From CADEFX01 sp963806735 (GTDB lineage: Bacteria > Pseudomonadota > Alphaproteobacteria > Rhizobiales > Hyphomicrobiaceae): a DNA stretch of 64,000 nt. Under the pieces are notes generated by a model. It had not been told where the DNA came from. It worked only from the letters and a program-made list of their open reading frames with translations, and did no database searches. The stretch lies in assembly GCA_963806735.1 (NCBI GenBank), contig CAWEBE010000024.1:62001-126000 (forward strand). Reading direction: 5' to 3'. The first letter of the stretch is position 1, and each line of letters opens with the position of its first letter. Below are positions 8,433 to 16,733 of the stretch, in pieces. The position numbers were made by a program, and so were the translations under genes.

Positions 8433-9368
8433 ATGCCTGCCCGTGTCGCTGTGGTGCAGAAGCCACCCGTGCTGCTCGATCTCAAAGCCACGATCGAACG
8501 GGCGCTCGAGAGCCTGGAGGAATCTGCTGCCAAGGGCAGCAACCTCGTCGTATTTCCGGAGGCCTATCTGCCCGGCTACCCGACGTGGATCTGGCGCTTG
8601 CGCCCCGGTGGCGACATGGCCCTTTCGGCCGAAATTCACGCCAGCCTGCGAGCCAACGCCGTAGATATCGATCGCGGAGCGCTGGAGCCGCTCTGCAAGG
8701 CAGCGCAGCGCCACGGCGTCACCGTCGTGTGCGGGATGAGCGAGATTGACGGCCGCTTCAGCGGCACGACGCTTTACAACACCGCAGTCACCATCGGTCC
8801 GGATGGAGCCATCCTAAATCGACACCGCAAGCTCATGCCCACCAACCCCGAACGCATGGTGTGGGGCCAGGGCGATGCTGGCGGTTTGCGCGTCGTGGAT
8901 ACGCCGGTCGGGCGTGTCGGGGTGCTGATCTGTTGGGAGAACTACATGCCTTTGGCGCGGTATGCGCTCTATGCGCAGAACATCGACATTTATGTCGCGC
9001 CGACCTGGGACTGCGGCGACAACTGGCTAGCAAGCATGCGCCACATCGCGCGCGAAGGCGGCTGCTGGGTGGTCTCGCTAGCCACTGCGCTCCAGGGCAA
9101 CGACGTACCCCCGGCGTTCCCCGATCGCGACGCCCTGTTCAAGCCGGACGACTGGCTGTGCGATGGCGACGCCGTCATCGTCGAGCCCTCCGGGCGGCCG
9201 CTGGCCGGTCCGTTGCACCGGGAGAAAGGCATTCTCTACGGCGACATTGACATAGAGAAAGCGCGCCGCGCGCGGCGTTCCTTGGATGTAACAGGCCATT
9301 ATGCGCGGCCCGACATCTTCAAGCTGGAGGTGCGGCGCGGCGCGATGAGCCCCGTCGATTTCACCTGA
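8433..9368 (+). CDS. Nitrilase (carbon-nitrogen hydrolase, branch 1-like)
   Basis: About 311 residues from ATG 8433, with GGAGGAG at 8423-8429; the GTG at 8421 overlaps that site and was rejected. The catalytic triad is readable: Glu43 in VVFPEAYLPGYP, Lys133 in RHRKLMPTN, and Cys167 in LICWENYMPL. CWEN and HRKLMPT are signatures of true nitrilases, which hydrolyse R-CN to the carboxylic acid and ammonia, rather than of amidases. It sits between a PNPOx-like flavoprotein gene and a dehydratase gene. It could feed a nitrile-derived hydroxy acid into the surrounding pathway, but the substrate is not shown. Confidence 0.9.
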   Translation: MPARVAVVQKPPVLLDLKATIERALESLEESAAKGSNLVVFPEAYLPGYPTWIWRLRPGGDMALSAEIHASLRANAVDIDRGALEPLCKAAQRHGVTVVCGMSEIDGRFSGTTLYNTAVTIGPDGAILNRHRKLMPTNPERMVWGQGDAGGLRVVDTPVGRVGVLICWENYMPLARYALYAQNIDIYVAPTWDCGDNWLASMRHIAREGGCWVVSLATALQGNDVPPAFPDRDALFKPDDWLCDGDAVIVEPSGRPLAGPLHREKGILYGDIDIEKARRARRSLDVTGHYARPDIFKLEVRRGAMSPVDFT

Positions 9369-9506
9369 CGCCGCATCAAGCGAGACGCCTCGACCTTCCC
9401 TTTCATGGGTCTTTCGGCAATCCGAATTGCGCCCAAAGGCGTCCGCCAATAGTCTCGGCAACCGAAGCATACGCCGCCAGCGCCTGGGGCGGGACGGAGG
9501 AGCGCC

Positions 9507-11327
9507 ATGAAGAAACCTGCGAACGGCAAAAAGCAACGGCTCAAACCCGAGCAGCTTCGCTCCCGCGCCTGGTTCGACAACCCCGCCAACGCCGACATGA
9601 CCGCGCTCTACCTCGAACGCACCATGAACTACGGCTTGACGCTGGAGGAGCTGCAATCGGGCCGGCCGATCATCGGGATTGCGCAATCAGGATCGGACCT
9701 CTCGCCCTGCAACCGGCATCATCTTGACCTCGCCAAGCGCGTGCGCGAAGGCATCCGCGAGGCCGGCGGCATTGCTTTCGAGTTTCCAACCCACCCTATC
9801 CAGGAAACCTGCAAGCGGCCGACCGCCAACCTCGACCGCAACCTGGCTTACCTGTCGCTGGTCGAGGTGCTCTACGGCTACCACATCGACGGCGTGGTCC
9901 TGACCACCGGCTGCGACAAGACCACACCCTCGCAGATCATGGCGGCGGCGACCGTCGATATCCCCGCCATCGTGCTGTCCGGCGGGCCGATGCTCAACGG
10001 CTGGTTCAAGGGTGAGCGCACGGGCTCAGGCACCATCGTGTGGAAGGCGCGCGAGATGATGGCGCGCGGCGAGATCGCCTACAAAGAGTTCCTGGAGTTG
10101 GTCGCCTCGTCCGCTCCGTCAGCGGGCCACTGCAATACGATGGGCACGGCCTCGACCATGAACTCGCTCGCCGAAGCGCTGGGTATGAGCCTGCCGGGCT
10201 GCGCTGCCATCCCCGGCCCCTATCGCGAGCGCCAGCAGATGGCCTATCTCACGGGCAAGCGCATTGTCGAGATGGTGTGGGAGAATCTCAGGCCGTCCGA
10301 CATCCTGACGCGCGCGGCCTTCGAGAACGCCATCGTCGTCAACTCGGCCATCGGCGGCTCGACCAATGCGCCGATCCACCTCAATGCCATCGCGCGGCAC
10401 ATCGGCGTCGAGCTCGACAACGATGACTGGGAGAAGCACGGCCACGATATCCCCCTGCTCGTGAACCTGCAGCCGGCGGGTGAGTATCTAGGCGAGGAGT
10501 ATCATCGCGCCGGCGGCGTGCCGGCCGTCGTCGCGGAGTTGATCGCCAAGGGCAAGATCAGCAAAACCGCCATCACCGTGAACGGCAAATCGCTGTACGA
10601 GAACTGCGAAGGCAAGTTCGCCTGGGACCGCGATGTCATCAAGGAGTACGACAAGCCGATGCGGAAGCAGGCGGGCTTCCTCAACCTCAAGGGCAACCTG
10701 TTCGACAGCGCCATCATGAAGTCCTCGGTCATCAGCGAGGAATTCCGCAAGCGCTATCTCTCCAACCCGAAGGACCCAGACGCGTTCGAAGGCCGCGCCA
10801 TCGTCTTCGACGGACCGGAGGACTATCACCACCGCATCGACGACCCGAAGCTCGAGATCGACGGGACCTGCCTGCTGTTCATGCGCGGCACAGGACCGAT
10901 CGGCTATCCGGGCGCCGCTGAGGTCGTCAACATGCGCGCGCCTGATTACCTGCTGAAGAAGGGCATCACCTCGCTGCCTTGCATCGGCGACGGCCGGCAG
11001 TCGGGTACGTCGGGCAGCCCCTCGATCCTCAACGCCTCACCAGAGGCGGCGACCGGCGGCGGGCTGGCGCTGCTGAAAACCGGTGACAAGGTGCGCATCG
11101 ATCTCGGCAAGCGCACCGCCAACATCCTGATCTCCGACGTGGAGCTGGCGAAGCGGCGGGAAACACTCAAGAAGGACGGCGGCTACAAGGTGCCGGAGTC
11201 GCAGACGCCGTGGCAGGAGATCCAGCGCGGCATGGTCGACGAGCTGTCCAACGGCATGGTGCTGAAGCCGGCCGTCAAGTATCAGCGCGTGGCCGAGACC
11301 AAGGGTATTCCGCGCGACAATCATTGA
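9507..11327 (+). CDS. IlvD/Edd-family dehydratase (sugar-acid dehydratase-like)
   Basis: 606 residues; ATG 9507 follows GGAGGAGC. The three cysteine motifs that bind the iron-sulfur cluster are present (SPCNRHH, TTGCDKTTPSQ and SAGHCNTMG), with the family block NSAIGGSTNAPIH and C-terminal CIGDGRQSGTSGSPS. In length and in the GHCNTMGTAS region it resembles pentonate (arabonate/xylonate) dehydratases more than biosynthetic IlvD. These enzymes convert an aldonic acid into a 2-keto-3-deoxy acid. It is followed 36 bp later by a nitronate monooxygenase gene. With the enolase-superfamily enzyme it is the second dehydratase in the block. Confidence 0.85.
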   Translation: MKKPANGKKQRLKPEQLRSRAWFDNPANADMTALYLERTMNYGLTLEELQSGRPIIGIAQSGSDLSPCNRHHLDLAKRVREGIREAGGIAFEFPTHPIQETCKRPTANLDRNLAYLSLVEVLYGYHIDGVVLTTGCDKTTPSQIMAAATVDIPAIVLSGGPMLNGWFKGERTGSGTIVWKAREMMARGEIAYKEFLELVASSAPSAGHCNTMGTASTMNSLAEALGMSLPGCAAIPGPYRERQQMAYLTGKRIVEMVWENLRPSDILTRAAFENAIVVNSAIGGSTNAPIHLNAIARHIGVELDNDDWEKHGHDIPLLVNLQPAGEYLGEEYHRAGGVPAVVAELIAKGKISKTAITVNGKSLYENCEGKFAWDRDVIKEYDKPMRKQAGFLNLKGNLFDSAIMKSSVISEEFRKRYLSNPKDPDAFEGRAIVFDGPEDYHHRIDDPKLEIDGTCLLFMRGTGPIGYPGAAEVVNMRAPDYLLKKGITSLPCIGDGRQSGTSGSPSILNASPEAATGGGLALLKTGDKVRIDLGKRTANILISDVELAKRRETLKKDGGYKVPESQTPWQEIQRGMVDELSNGMVLKPAVKYQRVAETKGIPRDNH

Positions 11328-11363
11328 GGGCGCCAATAGCCACGTCCTCGAGGAGGCAGCGTC

Positions 11364-12443
11364 ATGTCGAAATCGCATCCAGCTCTTTCGCGTGCTGCTG
11401 CCTTTTGCGAAACCTTCAATCTGCGGGTGCCGATCCTGATGGCGCCGATGGCGGGTGCTTGCCCGCCGTCTCTCGCTATCGCGGTCGCCAACGCTGGCGG
11501 CTTGGGCGGCTGCGGCGCGTTACTCATGTCGCCAGACGCCATCAGGGCGTGGGGATCGGAAGCTCGCGCGGCCAGCAACGGCGCATTTCAACTCAATCTG
11601 TGGATTCCCGATCCGGCACCTCAGCGCGATGAAGACCACGAGGCTGCCGTCCGCGAGTTTCTGGGTAGATGGGGACCGCAGGTGCCGCGCGAGGCCGGCG
11701 ACGCCAAACCGCCGAATTTTGCCGCGCAGTGCGAAGCGATGCTGGAGGTCGGGCCGCCCGTCATCTCGTCCATCATGGGCCTTTATCCCAGCACCATGAT
11801 CGAGCAGATGAAGGGACGGCGCATCAAGTGGTTTGCAAACGCCACCACTGTCGCCGAGGCCAGAGCCGCGGAGGCTGCCGGCGCCGACGTGATCGTCGCG
11901 CAGGGCATGGAGGCTGGCGGTCATCGCGGGGCATTCGATGCCGCAAAAGCGGAGGCCGCGGCAATCGGACTCTTTTCGCTGCTCCCGGCAGTCGTGGATG
12001 CCGTGAACGTGCCGGTCGTCGCTACGGGCGGCATCGCCAACTCACGCGGCATCGCCGCTGCGCTCCTGCTCGGCGCATCCGCTGTACAGATCGGCACAGG
12101 CCTCTTGCGCAGCCCCGAGGCCAAGCTTCCGACGGCATGGGCGGACGCGTTAGGGCGCGCACTGCCGGAGGATACCATGCTCACGCGCGCCTTCTCCGGC
12201 CGGCCAGGGCGTAGCATTGCCACCGCCTACGCGCGCGCGGCCGCGAGTCCCGACTCCCCCTCGCCTGCGCCCTATCCGGTGCAGCGCGGACTGACACAGG
12301 CCATGCGGGATCGGGCAACGAAAGAGAACGACATCGACCGCATGCAGGCCTGGGCCGGCCAGTCTGCGGCCATGGCCAAAGCCACGCCTGCCGGTGACCT
12401 CGTGCGCAATCTGTGGCAGGGCGCCGAGGCGTTGCTGCAGTAG
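11364..12443 (+). CDS. Nitronate monooxygenase (2-nitropropane dioxygenase family)
   Basis: 359 residues; AGGAGG lies 8 to 14 bp before ATG 11364. FMN TIM-barrel motifs of the family are clear: VPILMAPMAGA near the start, VIVAQGMEAGGHRG (with the catalytic histidine region), VPVVATGGIAN and GASAVQIGTGLL. Known members oxidise alkyl nitronates such as propionate-3-nitronate to aldehydes or keto acids plus nitrite. It follows the dehydratase gene closely and converges with the dehydrogenase gene ending at 12463. With the nearby nitrilase it hints that nitrogen-containing compounds enter this block; that link is inference. Confidence 0.85.
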   Translation: MSKSHPALSRAAAFCETFNLRVPILMAPMAGACPPSLAIAVANAGGLGGCGALLMSPDAIRAWGSEARAASNGAFQLNLWIPDPAPQRDEDHEAAVREFLGRWGPQVPREAGDAKPPNFAAQCEAMLEVGPPVISSIMGLYPSTMIEQMKGRRIKWFANATTVAEARAAEAAGADVIVAQGMEAGGHRGAFDAAKAEAAAIGLFSLLPAVVDAVNVPVVATGGIANSRGIAAALLLGASAVQIGTGLLRSPEAKLPTAWADALGRALPEDTMLTRAFSGRPGRSIATAYARAAASPDSPSPAPYPVQRGLTQAMRDRATKENDIDRMQAWAGQSAAMAKATPAGDLVRNLWQGAEALLQ

Positions 12444-12462
12444 CCGTGTGTACGGTCCCGGC

Positions 12463-13335
12463 TTACGTCTTGGTCATCAGCTTTCGGATCACCGGCGTGT
12501 AGCGCTCACCGTCGCCGCGCGCGATCGATTCCTCGAACATCTCCGCAAGCAGATCGGCGCCGCGGGCGCGCACACCCGACTGCTGCGCCAGCTCGCGCGC
12601 GTAGGACAGATCCTTCACGGCGTAACGCACGGAGAATGCCTGCTCTGGGTAGTCCTGCGGCACCAGATGCTTCATGCCGTGGTTGCGCAGCACGAAGCTG
12701 TCGGCCGAGCCCTTGGACATGGTCTCGAACAGCAGCTTGCCATCGACTCCCGAGGCCTCGGCAATGGAGATTGCCTCGGCGATGGCCATGGTGGTCTCGA
12801 ACACCACCATGTTGTTCATCAGCTTCACCACCTGCCCGGCGCCAACGCCGCCGCAGTGCGTGACCTCCGTCCCCATGGTCGAGAGTATCGGGCGAAGCCG
12901 CGCAAACACGTCCGCACTGCCGCCCACCATGATGGACAGCGTGCCGTCAACGGCGGCGCGGCGCGTACGTGCCACCGGGGCGTCGGCGAAGTCGACGCCC
13001 TTGGCCTCGAAGCGCGGCGCCAATTCGCGCATCAGCTTGGGCGGCGCAGTCGACATGTCGACCACGGTCTGATCCTTGCGCACGAGCCCGAGCAGATTGC
13101 TCGCGACCACCTCGACTTCCTTGCCACCGGGAAGGCACATCAGAATGACGTTGGAGCGCGCAACGAACTCGGCGAGTGATGGCGCCTTGACCACGCCGTC
13201 GCCGGCGAGCCGCTCGAGCGGCCCCGGCTGCGTGTCGAAGCCGACGACCTGCCAGCTCCCTTTCTTGGCAAGATTCCGGCACATAGCCTCGCCCATGACG
13301 CCGAGGCCGATGAAGCCCACGGTTTTGATGTCCAT
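12463..13335 (-). CDS. NAD(P)-dependent beta-hydroxyacid dehydrogenase (3-hydroxyisobutyrate dehydrogenase family)
   Basis: About 290 residues from ATG 13335, which has GGAGG 6 bp upstream; a GTG 12 bp earlier overlaps that site. The N-terminal GFIGLGVMGEAM is the Rossmann nucleotide-binding motif; FADAPVART is the substrate-binding block and GAGQVVKLMNNM carries the catalytic lysine. Members oxidise or reduce 3-hydroxy acids such as 3-hydroxyisobutyrate, tartronate semialdehyde or glycerate. Transcribed away from a family A repeat that lies just upstream, and facing the nitronate monooxygenase gene. Likely part of the hydroxy-acid catabolic block. Confidence 0.85.
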   Translation of the reverse strand: MDIKTVGFIGLGVMGEAMCRNLAKKGSWQVVGFDTQPGPLERLAGDGVVKAPSLAEFVARSNVILMCLPGGKEVEVVASNLLGLVRKDQTVVDMSTAPPKLMRELAPRFEAKGVDFADAPVARTRRAAVDGTLSIMVGGSADVFARLRPILSTMGTEVTHCGGVGAGQVVKLMNNMVVFETTMAIAEAISIAEASGVDGKLLFETMSKGSADSFVLRNHGMKHLVPQDYPEQAFSVRYAVKDLSYARELAQQSGVRARGADLLAEMFEESIARGDGERYTPVIRKLMTKT

Positions 13336-13360
13336 ACCGCCCTCCACTCCAACTTTGGTG

Positions 13361-13425
13361 TAGAGCAGGACTCACGCTCCAGATGGATCGCGAAGGCGGT
13401 TCCATCTGAAACGACCCTGCTCTAG
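13361..13425. repeat. Family A palindromic repeat, copy 2 (single hairpin form)
   Basis: A 65-bp half element with arms TAGAGCAGGA and CCTGCTCTAG around AGATGGAtcgcgaaggcggTTCCATCT. It matches the second module of the copy at 2900. Its right-hand CTAG (13422-13425) supplies, on the minus strand, the TAG stop of the downstream hydroxyacid dehydrogenase gene. Confidence 0.85.
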
Positions 13426-14423
13426 CTCGCTGCGGCCAGATCGGCCTTGTAGTTCACCTGGTCCTCGATGGGCCTGCCGTTGAAGAAGGCATCGAGGTTC
13501 TTGAAGATGTGCGCCATCTTGGACTCGAACGCATCGCGGGTGCCGGCCGCGATATGCGGGGTCAGCACGACGTTGGGGAAGCGGTAGAGCGGATGGTCCT
13601 TGGCCGCCGGCTCACGTTCGAATACGTCCAGCGCCGCACCCAGGATCGTTCCCTTCTCAAGGGCTGCCGCCAACGCATCCTCGTCGACAATGCCGCCGCG
13701 TGCCGTGTTGATCAGGAACGCGGTGGGCTTCATGCGCTCGAGCTCCTTGGCGCCGATGAAGCCGCGGTTCTTCGCGGTCAGCGGGATGTGAATGGTGATG
13801 ATGTCGGACTCCGCCAGCAGCGCCTCGAACGGACGCCGGGTCGCATCGTGCTTGCGGTCGCGCTCGGACGGGAAGTCGAGAATGTCGTGATAAATCACCT
13901 TGACGCCGAACGGCTTCAACCTGTCGGCCACCGCAGTACCGATGCGCCCGAAGCCGACAATGCCGATAGTCTTGCCGGCGAGCTGATACGTCACATGGCG
14001 ATGCGAGTTGACGTGCCAGCGGCCCTGGCGCAACTCCGAATCCATGAATGAAAGCCGCCGCGTCACGGCCAGCATCATCAGCATCGCGTGCTCGGATACA
14101 CCCGTCGCCGTGCCGCCGGGCGTGATGGCGAGGGGCACGCCTGTCTCGGCCAGCGCCGCCAGATCGATGGTGTCGTGGTAGCCGACGCCCTGGTGATGCG
14201 CGAACTTGAGCTTTTTGGCCGCCTTGATGCGCTCGCGCGTGAATTTCGAGGCGGCGACGATCACGGCATCGGCTTCAGCCAGCTTCTCCAGTCGCACCTT
14301 CTCGTCATCGCTGTCCAAGGTCATCAGCTCGAATCCCGGCAGCACCGCGGCGCGGATCAGGGCGTAGAGATCGGGCGATCCGTAGCCGAGATAGAGAACA
14401 CGGCGCTCGTTCGATGGCGTCAT
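13422..14423 (-). CDS. D-2-hydroxyacid dehydrogenase (NAD-dependent)
   Basis: About 333 residues. ATG 14423 was chosen because GAGGAAC precedes it; 81 nt of upstream open frame lack family similarity. It has GFGRIG around residue 147, NTARGG, and LTPHIAAGT with the catalytic histidine, in the order expected for the family. It is a different subgroup from the paralogue at 4697 (compare APHMAG). Its TAG stop lies inside the terminal CTAG of a family A repeat. It belongs with the upstream catabolic block by content; the histidine genes begin 225 bp away. Confidence 0.85.
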   Translation of the reverse strand: MTPSNERRVLYLGYGSPDLYALIRAAVLPGFELMTLDSDDEKVRLEKLAEADAVIVAASKFTRERIKAAKKLKFAHHQGVGYHDTIDLAALAETGVPLAITPGGTATGVSEHAMLMMLAVTRRLSFMDSELRQGRWHVNSHRHVTYQLAGKTIGIVGFGRIGTAVADRLKPFGVKVIYHDILDFPSERDRKHDATRRPFEALLAESDIITIHIPLTAKNRGFIGAKELERMKPTAFLINTARGGIVDEDALAAALEKGTILGAALDVFEREPAAKDHPLYRFPNVVLTPHIAAGTRDAFESKMAHIFKNLDAFFNGRPIEDQVNYKADLAAAS

Positions 14424-14603
14424 AGGCGTTCCTCGTTGTTCTTGTGTGGGCAAGAGCTGATCCAACAGCATCGGGCAGAGGCCGACGCCGGCGCAAGAGG
14501 GCAACCGTGCGAGGTAAGTGGATCATAGCCTGCGGCAAAGGAGTTGGCGCACTAGTTGGCGGGGGACGAGGTGAGAGCGTCGGCGAGACCTGCCAAGCTC
14601 GCA

Positions 14604-14630
14604 ACGGCGAATTTCTCGATCATCACACGA
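14604..14630. repeat. Solo right arm of a family B repeat
   Basis: The sequence around GCGAATTTCTCGATCATCAC matches the right arm of the family B elements at 28481, 42669 and 45532. No matching left arm is recognisable upstream, so this looks like a decayed or truncated copy. It lies in the 224-bp gap between the hydroxyacid dehydrogenase start and the hisG stop; I see nothing else in that gap. Confidence 0.6.
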
Positions 14631-14647
14631 GAACTAATGGACTGCCA

Positions 14648-15361
14648 CTACCTGCCACCGCTCGCGCTTGTGAGTTTCGCCTTGATCTTCTCGCGCACGG
14701 CCTCGGCCTGCGGCGTCCAGGGCGCGAGCTTAGACGCCACCAGGTGGGCCTGCGACTTCAGGATCACGCCGTCGTCCAGCACCTTCAGCCCATTGGCCTT
14801 GAGCGTGGCGCCGGTCGTGGTGATGTCGACGATCAGCTCGGCGGCGCCGGCCGCCGGCGTGCCTTCCGTGGCGCCTAGACTCTCCACGATGCGGTAGCCC
14901 GTGACGCCTTTGGCCGCGAAGAACCGACGCGTGAGATTCATGTACTTCGTCGCCACGCGCAGGCGCCGCCCGTGCGTGCGCTGGAACAGCATGGCGGCAG
15001 CCTCCAGATCGGCCATGCGGCGCACGTCGATCCAGGCCGCCGGCACGGCCACCACCACATCGGCCCGGCCAAAGCCGAGCGGCACCAGCAACGACACGCG
15101 GCTGTCCGCATCGGCCATGGTCTCGCGCACCAGATCTTCGCCTGTGACGCCCAGATGCGCGCGGCCGGCCTTCAGCAAGGCGGTGATCTCGGACGCCGAC
15201 ATGAACACTACCTCGACATCATCGAAACCGGCGATCTCGCCACGATAGCCGCGCTGACTGCCCACCTTGCGCAGCTCGAGACCCGCCTTGGAGAACAGCT
15301 CGGCGGCTTGATCCATGAGGCGGCCTTTGGATGGCACCGCCAGGATGAGACGCTCGCTCAT
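14648..15361 (-). CDS. hisG: ATP phosphoribosyltransferase catalytic subunit, short form
   Basis: 237 residues. It catalyses the first step of histidine biosynthesis, joining ATP and PRPP. The N-terminus LILAVPSKGRLMDQA and the PRPP-binding region ELIVDITTTGATLKANGL are characteristic. The C-terminal regulatory ACT-like domain of long HisG is absent, so it needs HisZ, whose gene directly precedes it and overlaps its start by 4 bp (ATGA). That overlap points to translational coupling in a hetero-octameric complex. Other his genes are not adjacent, except hisS nearby. Confidence 0.95.
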   Translation of the reverse strand: MSERLILAVPSKGRLMDQAAELFSKAGLELRKVGSQRGYRGEIAGFDDVEVVFMSASEITALLKAGRAHLGVTGEDLVRETMADADSRVSLLVPLGFGRADVVVAVPAAWIDVRRMADLEAAAMLFQRTHGRRLRVATKYMNLTRRFFAAKGVTGYRIVESLGATEGTPAAGAAELIVDITTTGATLKANGLKVLDDGVILKSQAHLVASKLAPWTPQAEAVREKIKAKLTSASGGR

Positions 15362-16536
15362 GGAGCGGCCTCCTCGACTGCCAACAGCACGCGCTCTGTA
15401 TAGATTGCCGCACCGACAGCCGGCACATCCTTGCCGGCGCCGGCAGTCTTCAACATGCGGTCGTAGCGGCCGCCGCCGGCGAGCGGGCTCTTGGGTCCGA
15501 GCTTGGCCGATAGCACCTCGAACACGAAGCCGGTGTAGTACTCGAAGTTGCGGCCAAACTCGGCGGAGAAGTCCGCTTCCTCGATATCGACGCCGCCGAC
15601 CGACAGCAGCGCCATGCGCCGTTCGAACGCGTCCACCGCCTCTGAGATGTCGATGCGCTGCGCTCGCGTCAGCTCCTGAACGCGCGCAAGAATGCTACCG
15701 ACGGGGCCAGCAATGGTGAGATAGCGCTCGATCAGCTCGGCCACGTCCGGCGCCAGCGGCTCGGCGCGCGCATCGGCGACGGCCGAGCGGAGGATCTCGG
15801 CGATCTCGACCACCGTGCGCACGCCGATGGCCTCCATGTCTTCCTTCTCGAGATAGAGCGCGACCAGCTCCTCCGTGCCCGCCGGATCCTCCGGCTCGAG
15901 GCCGACGACGAGATCGTAAGGCAGCCCATCGATGGCTTCGGCCGGCGCCGTGGCCAACCGCTTCAATTCCGCGCGGAACGCATCGGGGCGCCAGAACAGG
16001 TGGCGCAGGCGCGTGCGCCAGCGCTCCGGCATGCGCACAGCCGACAGCAGGGCGCCGAACAGGCCGAGATCCCCGACGCGGAGCTGGATGTGATTGACGC
16101 CGGCGACACGAATGGCTTTCAGCGTCAGGCGTAGAATTTCTACGTCAGCAGCGGCGTCATCAGGCGCGGCGAACAACTCGATGCCAGCTTGGCGAAATTC
16201 GCGCGGGTGCGCCGCCGAGCCCCCGCCCGGCTGGAAGCGGAAGGCCGAGCCGTTGTAGCAGAGCCGCGCGGGCGCGTCGGCTTGCGGATGCCGCTCGAGG
16301 TAGATGCGGCAGGCGGGCAAGGTCAGGTCGGGGCGCAAACACAGCTCCTCGCCCTCCTGATCGGTGAAGACGTACGTGCGCGCGCGCAGGCTCTCGCCGA
16401 CGACATCGAGGAAGAGGTCGGCCGGCTGGATGATCGACGGCGCCACGCGCTCATATCCGCCTTCCGTGAAGACGCCCATGATGCGGGCGGCCTGAGCCTC
16501 CAGCGCTTCAAACTGTTGTGCGGTTTCGGCGACCAT
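15358..16536 (-). CDS. hisZ: ATP phosphoribosyltransferase regulatory subunit
   Basis: 392 residues. A HisS-like class II fold without tRNA synthetase function: ERVAPSIIQPADLFLD, LRPDLTLPACRIYL, and a shortened, glycine-rich motif 3 AGGGRYDRML. HisZ binds the short HisG and confers histidine feedback inhibition. The gene overlaps hisG by 4 bp and lies downstream of hisS on the same strand, separated by a 197-bp gap filled by a long palindromic repeat. The ATG at 16536 was kept as the start; no strong ribosome binding site is visible before it. Confidence 0.93.
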   Translation of the reverse strand: MVAETAQQFEALEAQAARIMGVFTEGGYERVAPSIIQPADLFLDVVGESLRARTYVFTDQEGEELCLRPDLTLPACRIYLERHPQADAPARLCYNGSAFRFQPGGGSAAHPREFRQAGIELFAAPDDAAADVEILRLTLKAIRVAGVNHIQLRVGDLGLFGALLSAVRMPERWRTRLRHLFWRPDAFRAELKRLATAPAEAIDGLPYDLVVGLEPEDPAGTEELVALYLEKEDMEAIGVRTVVEIAEILRSAVADARAEPLAPDVAELIERYLTIAGPVGSILARVQELTRAQRIDISEAVDAFERRMALLSVGGVDIEEADFSAEFGRNFEYYTGFVFEVLSAKLGPKSPLAGGGRYDRMLKTAGAGKDVPAVGAAIYTERVLLAVEEAAP

Positions 16537-16555
16537 GGTTGGGCGTACCTAAATT

Positions 16556-16706
16556 GTCATCCCGGCCGCAGCGCGCCAGCGCGGAGAGCCGGGACCCAGG
16601 GCCACGAATGATGGCTGCCGCGGTGACTCTGGGTCCCGGGTCGCGCGCGGGAAGGAATGCGGCGCTCCGTCCATGATCACCGCAGCCCGCGCTTGCCCGG
16701 GATGAC
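16556..16706. repeat. Family D intergenic palindrome (GTCATCCCGG ... CCCGGGATGAC), copy 1
   Basis: About 150 bp between hisS and hisZ. It starts GTCATCCCGG and ends CCCGGGATGAC, with inner inverted segments such as GGGACCCAGG against CTGGGTCCCG. The other copies are at 18507 and 24829. Elements with these ends are common in intergenic DNA of alphaproteobacteria. Long hairpins of this kind may stabilise mRNA or stop transcription. Confidence 0.8.
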
Positions 16707-16733
16707 AGATGAGGAGGCAGATGAGCATCCGCC

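Noticed and set aside
9369..9506. Possible regulatory leader before the IlvD/Edd dehydratase gene
   Set aside because: 138 bp without a convincing hairpin, riboswitch motif or promoter pair.
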